From: an uncultured Thermoleophilia bacterium
GTDB taxonomy: Bacteria; Actinomycetota; Thermoleophilia; UBA2241
DNA: 34,322 nt
Direction: 5' to 3'
NCBI GenBank assembly: GCA_903862845.1
Contig: CAIOZS010000235.1
Span: 1 to 34,322 of the forward strand
Position 1 is the first letter of the stretch, and every line of letters starts with the position of its first letter. The translations under genes and the position numbers were made by a program. Below are positions 8,013 to 16,708 of the stretch, piece by piece. The notes beneath the pieces are model-generated. The model had not been told where the DNA came from. It ran no database searches and worked only from the letters and a program-made list of their open reading frames with translations.

Positions 8013-8056
8013 GCCCGGCCGTTTCGACAAGTTGGCGGAAGAACCGGCCGCCTGTA

Positions 8057-8325
8057 CTACGGCCCGGCCGCGGCGCTCGCGGCCGGGCCCGCGACGGCGG
8101 CCGCAGAGTAGAGCGGCAGAAACACGAGGCCCTGCTCGGGAAGCTCGGCGCAGGGTCCGGCTGACACCCCGAAGCCGGGCGCGCACTCAGGGTGCTCGGA
8201 GAGAAGCAGGTGCATGCTCTTGAGCTTGCCGGCCGGTTCGCTCTTGACCTCGACAGGGCAGATCGACCCATATCGGCCAGGATCGCCTTCCGCGGGCGCG
8301 CCGAAACCATGGCCCCCAGGGGCAT
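8057..8325 (-). pseudogene. 3' relic of a DUF4143-type AAA ATPase gene
   Basis: Downstream of cyclase gene no. 1, a minus-strand frame ending at a TAG (8057-8059) reads ICPVEVKSEPAGKLKS, then MHLLLSEHPECAPGFGV and GLVFLPLYSA. This matches the C-terminal end of DUF4143 ATPases (restriction-endonuclease-like fold: PVEVKxGxxxxxKSL, a Tyr/His-rich helix, then a short strand ending PLYA). The preceding ...AILADMGRS lies in another frame and would be the strand before PVEVK, so a frameshift sits near 8,265-8,275. The Walker and HTH parts are missing. No ribosome site precedes the internal ATG. I read it as a gene fragment. Confidence 0.5.
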
Positions 8326-8417
8326 TCCGGCGATGCTCGCTGCCGAGAGTGCTTGGCGAAGTCGGCCCGACAGGCGCCGGCGGGTGCGGAGCGCGCCCGC
8401 GGCGGCGGCGAGCGCTT

Positions 8418-11400
8418 TCAGTCATCCGGCGGCGAGCAGCCGGCGGACAGCGCCTCGGTCTCGGCCAGCGCCGGCTTCGCCCCGAGCCGCGCGAAGATCT
8501 CACGGGCCGCGGCGAGAGCAGGCGCTGCTTCGGGCGCTCGGCCGAGCGCCAGCAGGCAGCGCCCTTGCCCGAGCAGCGCGTGCCCTTCTTCGTAGGGCAC
8601 CGTGAAGTCGTGCCAGCGCAAAGCGGCGTCGGCGAAGGCGGCCGCCGCCGCTTCGCGCTCGCCGCGCCGCTCGGCGAGGAGGCCTTGCGTGGCCGCCCGC
8701 ACGTTCCTCTGGATGGGGAGCACGGACTCGATGCCGTCCGCGAGGCGTGCCGCGAGGCCGGCGTCGCCGCCTGCCAGGGCCGTGCGCACGGCTTCGGGCA
8801 GGTACGCCACGTAGTTGGGCCCGCTGCCCGGCCGCGGCCGGCTCTCCCACTCGACCAGAAGCTCCATCGCGGCCCCCGCCTCGCCGAGACGTAGATGCAC
8901 CGGCGCGGCGGCCAGCGCGGCGTAGGCCCTGATCCAGGGGATCTCGCTGGCCAGCCCCAGGTGCTCGAGCTTGTCGATGAAGTGCCTCGCAAGCTGGGCC
9001 TCTCCCTGCGCCACGCGGAGGACCGCCTCCTGGGCGCGCACGATCACGAGGTCCGACCCCGCCTCGCTGCGCTCCAGGGCGGGGGTGAGCTCCGCAGCAC
9101 TGGCGAGAGCCTCGCCCCACTCGCCCACCAGCCCGAGCGACTCGATCAGGTTCACGGTGAGGCGACGCGCGGCCTCCGCGTCCCACTCGCCCCTCAGCCC
9201 CAGCGCCTCGACAGGAACCGACGGTGAAGACGCAACAAGCTCTTCGAGGCGGCGGCGCCGGGACGACGTAAGGCCGTCCCGGAGGGCTGCGGCTGCCGCG
9301 GCCGGCCCCTCGAAGGAGAGCAGCGCGTCGGCGTAGTTGAAGACGAGCAGCGCGGACTCACGCTCCAGACCCAGGGAGGTCGCCGCACCCAGCGCGTGCA
9401 GATAGTCCTCGAGCCCGCCGATGTCGCCGAGGATGCAGCGGATCCCGCCGCGGTATCCCAGCAGCAGGACGGGCTCGGGCAGCGCGAGACGCCTCGCGAT
9501 CGCCACGGCTTCGTTGATCATCTCGAGCCCGGCACGCGGGTTGCCGGCAAACCACAGGGCCTTGCCGTACCGCCCGAGAACGGTCGCCATCTCGGCACAT
9601 GGTTCGTCGCCCGCCAGCAGCGCGAGCGCCTCCTCAAGAAGGCCGCTGACGCCGGGGTCGCCGAGCGCGTAGAGCACGTCCGCACGCCTCGCCAGGGTGA
9701 GCGCGGCGGCACGCCGGTCACCGGCCGCCAGCAGTGCCTGGCCGGCCTCGCTCAGCGCGTCGGCCGCCTCGCGATACTGGGCGGCCTGGAAGAGCGGCTC
9801 CGCCAGGCGCGCGAGCAGCGATGGCCGCTCCGCGTCCTCGGGCCCGGCGAGACGGAGGGCACGCGCATAGTGCGCTTGCGCGGCCGCCGCGTCGAGATTC
9901 ATGGCGCGGTCGCCGGCCACCGAAAGGTAGTGGACCGCCGGCGCGACGAGAGGGCCGGCCAGGACGTCATCGCCGGCGGTTCGCGCGAGCTCGACGGCGG
10001 CCGCGAAATGGCCCGCCAAGACCGCGGCCATGTCGTCGGCGCGCGCCCCGGCCTTCGCTTCGGTCCAGTACGCCAGCGCCGCATGCTTGCTCGCGCGCAC
10101 GCCGCGCGTCAGCCCGTTGTAGGTGACGTCGCCCACCAATCCGTGACAGAAGGCGAATTCGTCCTCATCCTTCATCGAGGACTCGGGCACGCGGCGCACC
10201 AGACGCCTCGACAGCAGCTCCCGGAGCGCTTCGTCCACGGCGGCGGCGTCCCGGTCTCCGAGAGCGAGGAGCGCGCCGGACCAGAAGTTGTGCCCCACCA
10301 CGGACGCGTCGGCGAGGCAAGCCTTGCTCTCCGCAGGCAGCGCGTCGATCCTCGCGGCGATGACCGCCTGCACGGTCCCGGGCAGAGGGGCCTCGCCGAC
10401 CGCCAGACGCCGGGCGTCGCCGGGCGCCGTGTCGTCGAGAAGCCGCGCCAGCTCCTCGGCATAGAACGGGTTGCCCTCGGCGCGGTGCACGATGGCCTCG
10501 ATCACCGTATCGCGCACCCCGGCCGCTTCCGGCAGTGCCGTGACGAGCTGCCTGGTCTCGTCGTCGGACAGACGCTCCAACCAGACCCGGGCGACGCGCC
10601 CGCCCGAGGCGGCGAAGGCCGGGCTGCCGGCGAACAGCTCGGGCCTGGCGGTGGCGACCACGAGCAGTGGCACGGCGCCGACGTGGACGGCCAGAAACTC
10701 GAAAAAGGCGAGCAGGGCTTCGTCGGCCCAGTGGAGATCCTCCACGCACAGCACCAGCGGCCGGGAAGCGGCAAGCCCTTCGAAGAACCTTAGCCATGCC
10801 GCGAAGTTCTCGTTGCGTCCCGCCGACGATGTCTCCAGCCCCACCAGCGGACGCAGGTGGCTCGCCACCCACTCCCTGCCCGGTCCCTGCGGAACCACGC
10901 GCTCCAGCTTCGCGGCGGCCGTCACCCCGTCGTCGGTCTCCAGGATGCCGGCATGCGCTTTCACGATCTCGCCGAGCGCCCGGAACGTGCGGCCTTCACC
11001 GAACGGCAGGCAGCGGCCCTGGCGCCAGGTGATCAATCCCGGACGCGCGTCTGCGTGACTGCAAAGCTCGGCCACCAGCCGCGTCTTGCCGATGCCTGGA
11101 TCTCCAAGGATGAGGACGACCTGCGGGGACGACGAGCCCACTGCCTTCCCGAACAGGCTGGCGAGGTAGGCAAGCTCGCCATCGCGGCCGACCTGCCGCG
11201 TCGTGCCGGCACTGCCCTGCATCACTCCCCGGCGCAAGACGGGGGCCTTGGCGAGCCAGGTAGCGACCGGCGCGGACTTGCCCCTGAGCCCCGCCGGCTC
11301 CAGCGCTTCGTAGTCGAACAGGCCAGACGTGAGGGCGTGGGTCGCCTCGCCGACGACGACCCCCATGGGCGGAGCAATCGCCTGCAGGCGCGCGGCGACA

Positions 11401-11882
11401 TTGACCGCGTCGCCGGCCACGAAGCCCTGACCCGAGCCGGGCTCGACATCGAGCCGCACGAGGGCTTCGCCGGTGTTGACACCGACGCGGACGCGGCAGG
11501 TCTGCCCACCGAGGCTCGGCATGTCGGCGAGCTGTTCGATGAGGCGCAGCCCCGAGCGCACGGCGCGTTCGGGGTCGTCTTCGTGGGCCACAGGCACGCC
11601 GAAGGCCCCCACCACCGCGTCGCCGATGAACTTCTCCACGGTGCCCCCGTGCAAGTCGATCACCTGGCGCGCGGCGGCATGGTAGGAGCGCAGAAGGACG
11701 TCGACATCCTCAGGGTCGGCGACCTCACTCATCGCCGTGAAACCGACGAGGTCGCAGAAGAGGGTGGTGACCACCTTGCGCTCTTCCCGCTGCGCGACGG
11801 GCGCGGCCAGACGCGCGCCGCAGCGCGAGCAGAAGCGCGAGCCCTGGGGCAGCGCTGTCTTGCACGATGGACAGACGCTCAT
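8418..11882 (-). CDS. Zinc-ribbon / class III cyclase-homology / AAA ATPase / TPR protein (paralog 1)
   Basis: A 1,154-residue regulator. Domains: zinc ribbon with Cys4, Cys7, Cys18, Cys21; class III cyclase-homology domain (about 33-190); AAA_16/STAND-type ATPase with Walker A GDPGIGKT (about 260) and Walker B LVLCVEDLHWAD (about 376-387); then a long Ala/Leu-rich TPR-like helical region to the end. Metal ligands Asp44 (FCD) and Asp88 (FIGDAV), purine-contact Lys84, and Asn161/Arg165 (NVAARLQ) are present. The position normally holding the purine-specifying Asp is Phe154, so the product, and even activity, is uncertain. The start chosen is ATG 11882 (MSVCPSC), which aligns with both paralogs; ATG 11894, with an AGAGGGG site, would add four residues. 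It follows luxR on the same strand. Confidence 0.85.
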   Translation of the reverse strand: MSVCPSCKTALPQGSRFCSRCGARLAAPVAQREERKVVTTLFCDLVGFTAMSEVADPEDVDVLLRSYHAAARQVIDLHGGTVEKFIGDAVVGAFGVPVAHEDDPERAVRSGLRLIEQLADMPSLGGQTCRVRVGVNTGEALVRLDVEPGSGQGFVAGDAVNVAARLQAIAPPMGVVVGEATHALTSGLFDYEALEPAGLRGKSAPVATWLAKAPVLRRGVMQGSAGTTRQVGRDGELAYLASLFGKAVGSSSPQVVLILGDPGIGKTRLVAELCSHADARPGLITWRQGRCLPFGEGRTFRALGEIVKAHAGILETDDGVTAAAKLERVVPQGPGREWVASHLRPLVGLETSSAGRNENFAAWLRFFEGLAASRPLVLCVEDLHWADEALLAFFEFLAVHVGAVPLLVVATARPELFAGSPAFAASGGRVARVWLERLSDDETRQLVTALPEAAGVRDTVIEAIVHRAEGNPFYAEELARLLDDTAPGDARRLAVGEAPLPGTVQAVIAARIDALPAESKACLADASVVGHNFWSGALLALGDRDAAAVDEALRELLSRRLVRRVPESSMKDEDEFAFCHGLVGDVTYNGLTRGVRASKHAALAYWTEAKAGARADDMAAVLAGHFAAAVELARTAGDDVLAGPLVAPAVHYLSVAGDRAMNLDAAAAQAHYARALRLAGPEDAERPSLLARLAEPLFQAAQYREAADALSEAGQALLAAGDRRAAALTLARRADVLYALGDPGVSGLLEEALALLAGDEPCAEMATVLGRYGKALWFAGNPRAGLEMINEAVAIARRLALPEPVLLLGYRGGIRCILGDIGGLEDYLHALGAATSLGLERESALLVFNYADALLSFEGPAAAAAALRDGLTSSRRRRLEELVASSPSVPVEALGLRGEWDAEAARRLTVNLIESLGLVGEWGEALASAAELTPALERSEAGSDLVIVRAQEAVLRVAQGEAQLARHFIDKLEHLGLASEIPWIRAYAALAAAPVHLRLGEAGAAMELLVEWESRPRPGSGPNYVAYLPEAVRTALAGGDAGLAARLADGIESVLPIQRNVRAATQGLLAERRGEREAAAAAFADAALRWHDFTVPYEEGHALLGQGRCLLALGRAPEAAPALAAAREIFARLGAKPALAETEALSAGCSPPDD

Positions 11883-11935
11883 CCCGCGGTCCATCTTCGC
11901 GTGCCCCTCTTGTATGGTCTATTCGGTCGACTCAT
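11879..11935 (-). CDS. Possible 18-aa leader ORF coupled to cyclase paralog 1
   Basis: MSRPNRPYKRGTRRWTAG is encoded between the luxR stop (16 nt away) and the cyclase gene. Its TGA overlaps the cyclase ATG as ATGA. The upstream ribosome site (GGACGGGG) is only fair. Taken alone it could be chance, but both other cyclase paralogs have a leader ORF overlapping the start codon, which is why it is listed. It is highly basic and has no recognisable domain. Confidence 0.35.
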   Translation of the reverse strand: MSRPNRPYKRGTRRWTAG

Positions 11936-11951
11936 CGCGCCCCGTCCGGCA

Positions 11952-14219
11952 TCACTCGAGAGGCAGCATTCCGCTCTCGCGGGCGCGCCGCACAGCCTCC
12001 GCCCGCGAGCAGACCTCGAGCTTGCGGTAGACGCCCTTGAGGTGCGACTTCACGGTGTTGCGCGACACGAAGAGCTGCTCTGCCATCTGAGACTCCGTGA
12101 GGTGCGTGGGCAGCAGCTCGAGCACGCGGCGTTCCGCGGGAGTCAGCGGCTCGGTCACGCGGGCGCGCTCGACGGCGCCGCGCAGGCGCTCGGCGCGGCG
12201 CCGCAGGATGCCCGCGTCGGGGTACCGCGCGAGCAGGGCCGCGGCCGCCGAGGCGTGCATCCCAGCCGCGAGCGTGTCGCGACGTTCGACCGCCACCTCT
12301 CCCAGCACAACATGCGTCAGTAGGCCCATCCAAGGGTGAGGGACCATGTGCTCCAGCAGGCGGTCGACGTCCGCCGTGGCCGCGCCCACGTCCGCGTCCG
12401 GCAGGCGCGCCAGCAGCTTCGCCCGCGCGAGCAGCATGGGCAGGCAGCGCCGGTGGGTGCCGAACCCGAGCTCGGCCAGGCGGGCAGTCGCCCGTGCCTC
12501 GTACTCCTGGGCGGTCTCCCACTCGGTCTCGTCGGCGGCGATGAGCGCCAGGTACCCGAGAGCGGCGAGCTCCGCCGACGGGTTGTACACGGAGCCTTCC
12601 CGCGCGGCGACCGCCAGCGGGTGAAGCGCGCGTTGAGCGGATCCCGAGAGCCAGCGCGCGACGCCGAGGGTGACCTGTGCGTCGGCGAACCAGCTCGTCC
12701 CCGACGCCGTCTCCAGGCTCGCCGCGAGCTCCGCGTCCTCGCGCATACGGCGCACCCCGTCCGCCGCGATCGTGGCGCGAAGAAGCGCCTGCGAGGAGCG
12801 CAGCGAGGCGGCGCCGTCGGGAGACGGTTCGTCGTCCATGGGCGCACCGCAGGCCGCCCTGCCCCAGCGCTCGCCGAGCTTGCCGTCGTCGAGCGCCGTG
12901 TAGACCCAGCCGGCGGTCAGCGTCAGCGCCTTATGACCGAGCACCTGGCGGTCGTCGAACGACTCCAGCCAGCGTCTCACAGTCTCGGACTGGCCACGGT
13001 TCCACATGCCCGGCCAAGCCGCCGCGACGACGTCCCCGGCGGCGGCGCTTGCGCCGGCCGCCAGCAGGTGGCGCACCTCGGCATCGGGGTCGTCGTGCCC
13101 CGCGTACCAGCTCGCGGCCATGCGGTGCAATTCGTCGCGCTCGCCGGGGTGGCGCGCTTCGAGCTCGGCCTCCAGCATCTCGGCGAACAGGTGGTGGTAG
13201 CGGTACTGGTGCCCGTCGTCGCCGAGCGGGACGACGAACAGCTCCTGACGCGCGATGAGCTCCAGGAGCTCGCCGGCGTCGTCCCTCCCCGTGAGGTGCT
13301 TGCAGAGCGCAGGCGTGAGGTCCGCAAGCACCGATGTCTTCAGCAGAAAGTCCTGGACGTCGGCGGGCTGCCCGTCGAGGACCTCGGACGTGAGGTAGGC
13401 GGCGATCTCGCGGCGCTCGCCACGGATCTGCGGCAGCCACTCCTCGAGAGGGCGCCCTCCCGCGGCCAGGCAGGCCAGATGGATGCCGGTGGCCCAGCCT
13501 TCGGTGACCGAGAGAAGGGCGTCCACGACCGCTTCGTCGGCCGCGCAGCCGTGCAGGCGCACGAGCTCGGCGGCCTCCGCGTGGTCGAGGGCGAGTTGCC
13601 GTCCGCGGAGCTCCACCAGCTCGCCGGACGCCCGCAGGCGGGCCAGCGGGAGCGGCGGGTCGGCGCGCGTGCCGAGCACAAGCTGGGCGCCCGGAGGCAG
13701 GTTGAGCAAGACGAAGGCCACGACGTCCCAGCACTTTGCCCTCTGCAGCAGGTGCGCGTCGTCGAGCACCAGCACGAACGGCGGCGCGGCGGCCAATACG
13801 TCGGCGAGCATGGGCAGCACCCGCTCGCTCACCGGCGGCACCGCGAGGCGGAGTAATTCCTCCACGCCGTGGTCTCCATGGGTGATCGCACTCAGCGCCC
13901 TTGCCAGGTAGATCAGAAGGACGACGGGGTCGTCGTCCGACGAATCGAGCTGGATCCACGCCGTGGGACGCGCGTCGGCCTCGGTCCACTGACGGAGCGT
14001 GGTGGTCTTGCCGGTGCCGGCCGGCGCGCACATCAGGACAAGGGGCTCGGGGGCGGCCGCGAGTGCCTCAAGGAGGGCGCGCCGTGCGACAGAGCGGATG
14101 CGCGCCCTGGGGGACCGCAGTTTGGCCGGCCAGCCGGCGGTCGGGGCGTCGGGCACGGCGCTTCGGCGCGTGGTAGCGCGCGCGGCGATACTGCCGCCTG
14201 GTGCCTTGCCTGCCGTCAC
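11952..14219 (-). CDS. MalT-like LuxR-family transcriptional regulator (STAND ATPase + HTH)
   Basis: A 755-residue signal-responsive activator of the large LuxR/MalT class. I place the start at GTG 14219 (VTAGKAPGG) because GGGAGGGAACG precedes it; the longer open frame runs through the adjacent 4-Cys gene. Walker A is APAGTGKTT (about 65-73) and Walker B FVLVLDDAHLL (about 150-160). The winged-helix/arm segment AAELVRLHG...SVTEGWATGIHLA and the FLLKTSVLADLTPALCKHLTG block are typical of MalT-type ATPases. A TPR-like region follows. The C-terminal LuxR helix-turn-helix reads LTPAERRVLELL, LTESQMAEQLFVSRNTVKSHL, then YRKLEV. The inducer is unknown. It is followed after 16 nt by the leader ORF and cyclase paralog 1, so it is probably in the same transcript. 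Confidence 0.93.
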   Translation of the reverse strand: MTAGKAPGGSIAARATTRRSAVPDAPTAGWPAKLRSPRARIRSVARRALLEALAAAPEPLVLMCAPAGTGKTTTLRQWTEADARPTAWIQLDSSDDDPVVLLIYLARALSAITHGDHGVEELLRLAVPPVSERVLPMLADVLAAAPPFVLVLDDAHLLQRAKCWDVVAFVLLNLPPGAQLVLGTRADPPLPLARLRASGELVELRGRQLALDHAEAAELVRLHGCAADEAVVDALLSVTEGWATGIHLACLAAGGRPLEEWLPQIRGERREIAAYLTSEVLDGQPADVQDFLLKTSVLADLTPALCKHLTGRDDAGELLELIARQELFVVPLGDDGHQYRYHHLFAEMLEAELEARHPGERDELHRMAASWYAGHDDPDAEVRHLLAAGASAAAGDVVAAAWPGMWNRGQSETVRRWLESFDDRQVLGHKALTLTAGWVYTALDDGKLGERWGRAACGAPMDDEPSPDGAASLRSSQALLRATIAADGVRRMREDAELAASLETASGTSWFADAQVTLGVARWLSGSAQRALHPLAVAAREGSVYNPSAELAALGYLALIAADETEWETAQEYEARATARLAELGFGTHRRCLPMLLARAKLLARLPDADVGAATADVDRLLEHMVPHPWMGLLTHVVLGEVAVERRDTLAAGMHASAAAALLARYPDAGILRRRAERLRGAVERARVTEPLTPAERRVLELLPTHLTESQMAEQLFVSRNTVKSHLKGVYRKLEVCSRAEAVRRARESGMLPLE

Positions 14220-14253
14220 CGTTCCCTCCCTGGCAACTGGTAGCAACTCCGTG

Positions 14254-14259
14254 AGTATA
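14254..14259 (-). promoter_or_regulatory. Candidate -10 element of the luxR promoter
   Basis: TATACT on the minus strand lies 34 nt before the GTG start. It directly abuts the 23-bp inverted repeat at 14262-14322, so the -35 region would lie inside the repeat arm. No good TTGACA is visible, which suggests an activated or repressed promoter. Confidence 0.45.
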
Positions 14260-14261
14260 CG

Positions 14262-14322
14262 CGCACGACGGCCCCTCGCCACGGCGACCGAAGCAGTCAC
14301 CGTGGCGAGGGGCCGTCGTGCG
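14262..14322. repeat. 23-bp perfect inverted repeat in the 4-Cys gene/luxR gap
   Basis: Arms 14262-14284 and 14300-14322 are exact reverse complements, separated by 15 nt in which GAC/GTC can extend the stem. It sits between the stop of the 4-Cys gene (14372) and the luxR start (14219). It may terminate the first gene, although no T tract follows. It may also be an operator at the luxR promoter, or a mobile-element trace. No transposase or target duplication was seen. Confidence 0.8.
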
Positions 14323-14371
14323 GCGCGCCGAAGACCAGCCCCGGTGGACGCGCCGGCGTCCGGGAGTCGCG

Positions 14372-14674
14372 CTAGTTGTCGCGCGACGTCGTGCCGATGA
14401 AGCGCGCGTACGTCGCCGTGACGCCGGGCGCGCAGATCGAAAGAACGAGCCGCTCGCCTTCGCGCGGTGACATGTCCGCGCACGCCGGCCGGCCGGCGAA
14501 GAGGACCCTGCCGGCCGAGGCGCCGCCCGGGCAGGTGCACACTGCCCGCGGCTGCACCGCGAAGAGCTGCGCGTACTTGCACTCCGCGCACACGTGCAGC
14601 TTCTGGGAACGCGCCGAGGGGCGTTCCACATCTATCTGCTCGCTCTGGAACCGCATGCTCAGCGTGGCAGCCAT
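14372..14674 (-). CDS. Small 4-Cys protein, unknown function (copy 1)
   Basis: A 100-residue protein from no family I recognise. The start ATG at 14674 has TAGGGAGGGACC before it. The central part carries Cys at a C-x2-C-x13-C-x18-C spacing: VCAECKYAQLFAVQ, VCTCPGG, GRPACADM. It aligns without gaps over 38 residues with the protein at 25577-25789, sharing C-AEC/VDC, AQxFAxQ, CTxP, G-x-V and G-x-PAC. Four conserved Cys suggest a zinc or Fe-S knuckle. No signal peptide or membrane segment is seen. Copy 1 extends about 30 residues further than copy 2 (LVLSICAPGVTATYARFIG). A 17-nt palindrome lies 69 nt upstream of the start. Downstream comes luxR, with which it may be co-transcribed if the intervening hairpin is read through. 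Confidence 0.75.
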   Translation of the reverse strand: MAATLSMRFQSEQIDVERPSARSQKLHVCAECKYAQLFAVQPRAVCTCPGGASAGRVLFAGRPACADMSPREGERLVLSICAPGVTATYARFIGTTSRDN

Positions 14675-14742
14675 GGTCCCTCCCTACGTTGCCAAGTCCT
14701 CTTCTCGCCACGCAGGCTGTCGTCAGGGGCGGAGGTCGCGCC

Positions 14743-14759
14743 TCACCCGCTTCGGGTGA
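14743..14759. promoter_or_regulatory. 17-nt palindrome upstream of 4-Cys copy 1 (site A)
   Basis: TCACCCGCTTCGGGTGA, a 7-bp inverted repeat around 3 nt, ends 69 nt before the 4-Cys start codon. With its flanks it matches site B (25856-25872) in 19 of 20 positions on the minus strand (ATCACCCGAWGCGGGTGAGG). It is a candidate operator or 5'-UTR hairpin. Confidence 0.6.
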
Positions 14760-14815
14760 TCCGGCTGACGCCTCGCTCGACGCCGGCGCAGCGCCCTGCC
14801 CTTTCGCCGCGGCGG

Positions 14816-16708
14816 TCAGCGCGTGAAGAGCTGCGACAGCGAGTTGCCGTTTGCCTGCAGCGGCGGCGGGATCCCCAGTGCGTCACAGATGCTGGGAGCC
14901 ACGTCGGTGAGAGAGGCCGGGTCCCTGACAACGTGCCCGGACCTGGCGCCGGCGCCGGAGAACAGGCAGAGAGCAGGCATGCCCCAGGCGCCCGCTGCCA
15001 TCCGGGCCTGAGGAAGCATCTGGCCGTGCTCCTCGCAATACTCGGGGTGCACGGCGTACACGACGTCGCCGACGCCGTCGCCGTACAAGCCCAGGGCGAC
15101 GGCGTCTTCCTTGGCGACGACCAGGCTGAACGGGCAGACGCCGGTTTCTGCGACGCGATAGGCGAGCAGCGCTCTCAGCACCCGCTCGCGGACCGGCACG
15201 AGCTCGTCGGGCGCGACGATGCCCTGCGGCTCGCGCCCTTTCACGTTCAGCCGCACGTAGCAGCTTCCCTGGGGCGCCGCGAGCGTGTGCTGCCAATCGA
15301 TGTCGCCGAGGTCGCGGCCGCCGCGGTCCTCCGCCGTCAGCAGGTCCGCGCCCGCCAGGATGCGCCGCAGTGGCAGCGGCGGGCCGTGCGGCGTCGCGCC
15401 GTGATCGGACACGAGGACGGTGAGCGCCGGCGCGCCCACGGCGGCCAGGATGTGGCCGACGGCATCGTCGAGCTGCCGGTAGACGGCGATCTCCGCGGCC
15501 TCGTAGCGCCGGCGCTCGTCGGCGTCCGGCGTCGCTCTCTCGTCGAGCTTCGCCGAGCACAGATGGTAGAACGAATCGATGGCGTGGAAGTGGACGCAGA
15601 ACAGGTGCCAGGGACGCTCGGCGACCAGCGCGGCGCAGACGTCGGCGAGCCAAGCGGTGGCCATGCCGGTGAGGTCGACGAAGGTCTCGAGATCGATAGC
15701 GCCGAGGCCGAGCGAGTCCCAGCCGACGCCCGGCGTCGGCAGGCCGGCGAAACGGGTCGCATCGCCGAGCACGCCCGCGGGCTTCTCCAGCCAGGAATTG
15801 CGGCAGATATCGGTGACGTAGAGGCGGAAGAGGCCGGCGCCGGGCTCAAGCTCCTGGAGCTTGAGCCGCAACAGGCCGAGCACCGTTCCGCCGCCCACCG
15901 CGAGCGGCAGCTCGAGGCGCGCGCTCCACTCGCCGGCGGCGAGCTCGGCGAGCGCCTCGCCGTCGCCCGTCAGCGAGAAGCGCACGGCGGGCCGGTCGCC
16001 GCGCGCGACCACCCGGCAGGCGAGGGTCACCTCGGAGTGAACCTTGTCGTAGGCGTCGCGAAAGGCGAGCGGCAGCTCGAAGGGCTCGCCGTCAGGCGGA
16101 AGCGTGACGCGCCGGGCGCGCGGCTCGTCGCGCGTCGAGAAGCGCTGCTCGGAGGCGAGCGCCACGCGGCGCTCCATGCCGGGCAGCCCGATGCGCCACT
16201 CGTTCAGCTCGATGCCGGCACCGCCCACGAGGGTCAGGCGGCCCGGCGCCGCGGCGCCGGCCGGGCGCTCCGCGCCGACCCGGCGACGAGCGTCCGCGGC
16301 CTCGCCCATGCGCTGCTCCTCCGGCGCCTCGCGCGGCGGCCAGCTCCCCGGCCAGTTGACGACGATGCTGTCAAGGCCGGCCCGGACCGCCGCCTCCCAG
16401 ACGAATTCGGCGCGCACGTCGCGGGCGTCGAAGCCCTGCGGGCTGCCGCCGATGCTGTCGCCGAGCCGGTAGGGGTTGAAATCGGTCACGCCGTGCGTGC
16501 CCGGCCACGCGCCGGTGGCGATCGTCGCCCAGTTCGTCGTCGTGAGCGTGGGCATCGTGGGCAGGCACTCGGCAGCAAAGCAGCCGTCCGCCAGCAGGCG
16601 CTGCCCCGCCGGCAGCAGGCCGGCTTCGGCGTACTTGCGCCAGCGTCCCGGCACGGCGCAGTCCAAGCCGATGAGCAGGGCCTTCTCGAACCGGCGTGAC
16701 ATCCTCAC
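14816..16708 (-). CDS. Alkaline-phosphatase-superfamily type I phosphodiesterase / nucleotide pyrophosphatase-like protein
   Basis: A 630-residue two-metal hydrolase of the type I phosphodiesterase/NPP branch. The N-terminal metal Asp is in ALLIGLDCAVP, and the Thr nucleophile region is PTMPTLTTTNWATIATGAWPGTHGV. Further metal ligands are in HFHAIDSFYHL and VLVSDHGATPHGP. A family-atypical insert of about 200 residues (roughly 135-330, beta-rich) separates the two halves. No signal peptide is present, so it looks cytosolic. The start is GTG 16708, not ATG 16702: GGAGGT lies 5 nt upstream, and the GTG overlaps the stop of the transporter gene as GTGA. Substrate is unknown. Its coupling to a cNMP-binding transporter and a cyclase-type gene makes a nucleotide phosphodiester possible, but lipid or phosphonate substrates also occur in this superfamily. 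Confidence 0.87.
   Translation of the reverse strand: MRMSRRFEKALLIGLDCAVPGRWRKYAEAGLLPAGQRLLADGCFAAECLPTMPTLTTTNWATIATGAWPGTHGVTDFNPYRLGDSIGGSPQGFDARDVRAEFVWEAAVRAGLDSIVVNWPGSWPPREAPEEQRMGEAADARRRVGAERPAGAAAPGRLTLVGGAGIELNEWRIGLPGMERRVALASEQRFSTRDEPRARRVTLPPDGEPFELPLAFRDAYDKVHSEVTLACRVVARGDRPAVRFSLTGDGEALAELAAGEWSARLELPLAVGGGTVLGLLRLKLQELEPGAGLFRLYVTDICRNSWLEKPAGVLGDATRFAGLPTPGVGWDSLGLGAIDLETFVDLTGMATAWLADVCAALVAERPWHLFCVHFHAIDSFYHLCSAKLDERATPDADERRRYEAAEIAVYRQLDDAVGHILAAVGAPALTVLVSDHGATPHGPPLPLRRILAGADLLTAEDRGGRDLGDIDWQHTLAAPQGSCYVRLNVKGREPQGIVAPDELVPVRERVLRALLAYRVAETGVCPFSLVVAKEDAVALGLYGDGVGDVVYAVHPEYCEEHGQMLPQARMAAGAWGMPALCLFSGAGARSGHVVRDPASLTDVAPSICDALGIPPPLQANGNSLSQLFTR

Noticed and set aside
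14220-14711. N-terminal extension of the LuxR protein
   Set aside because: It runs antisense-like through the 4-Cys gene in another frame and through the inverted repeat. GTG 14219 has the ribosome site.
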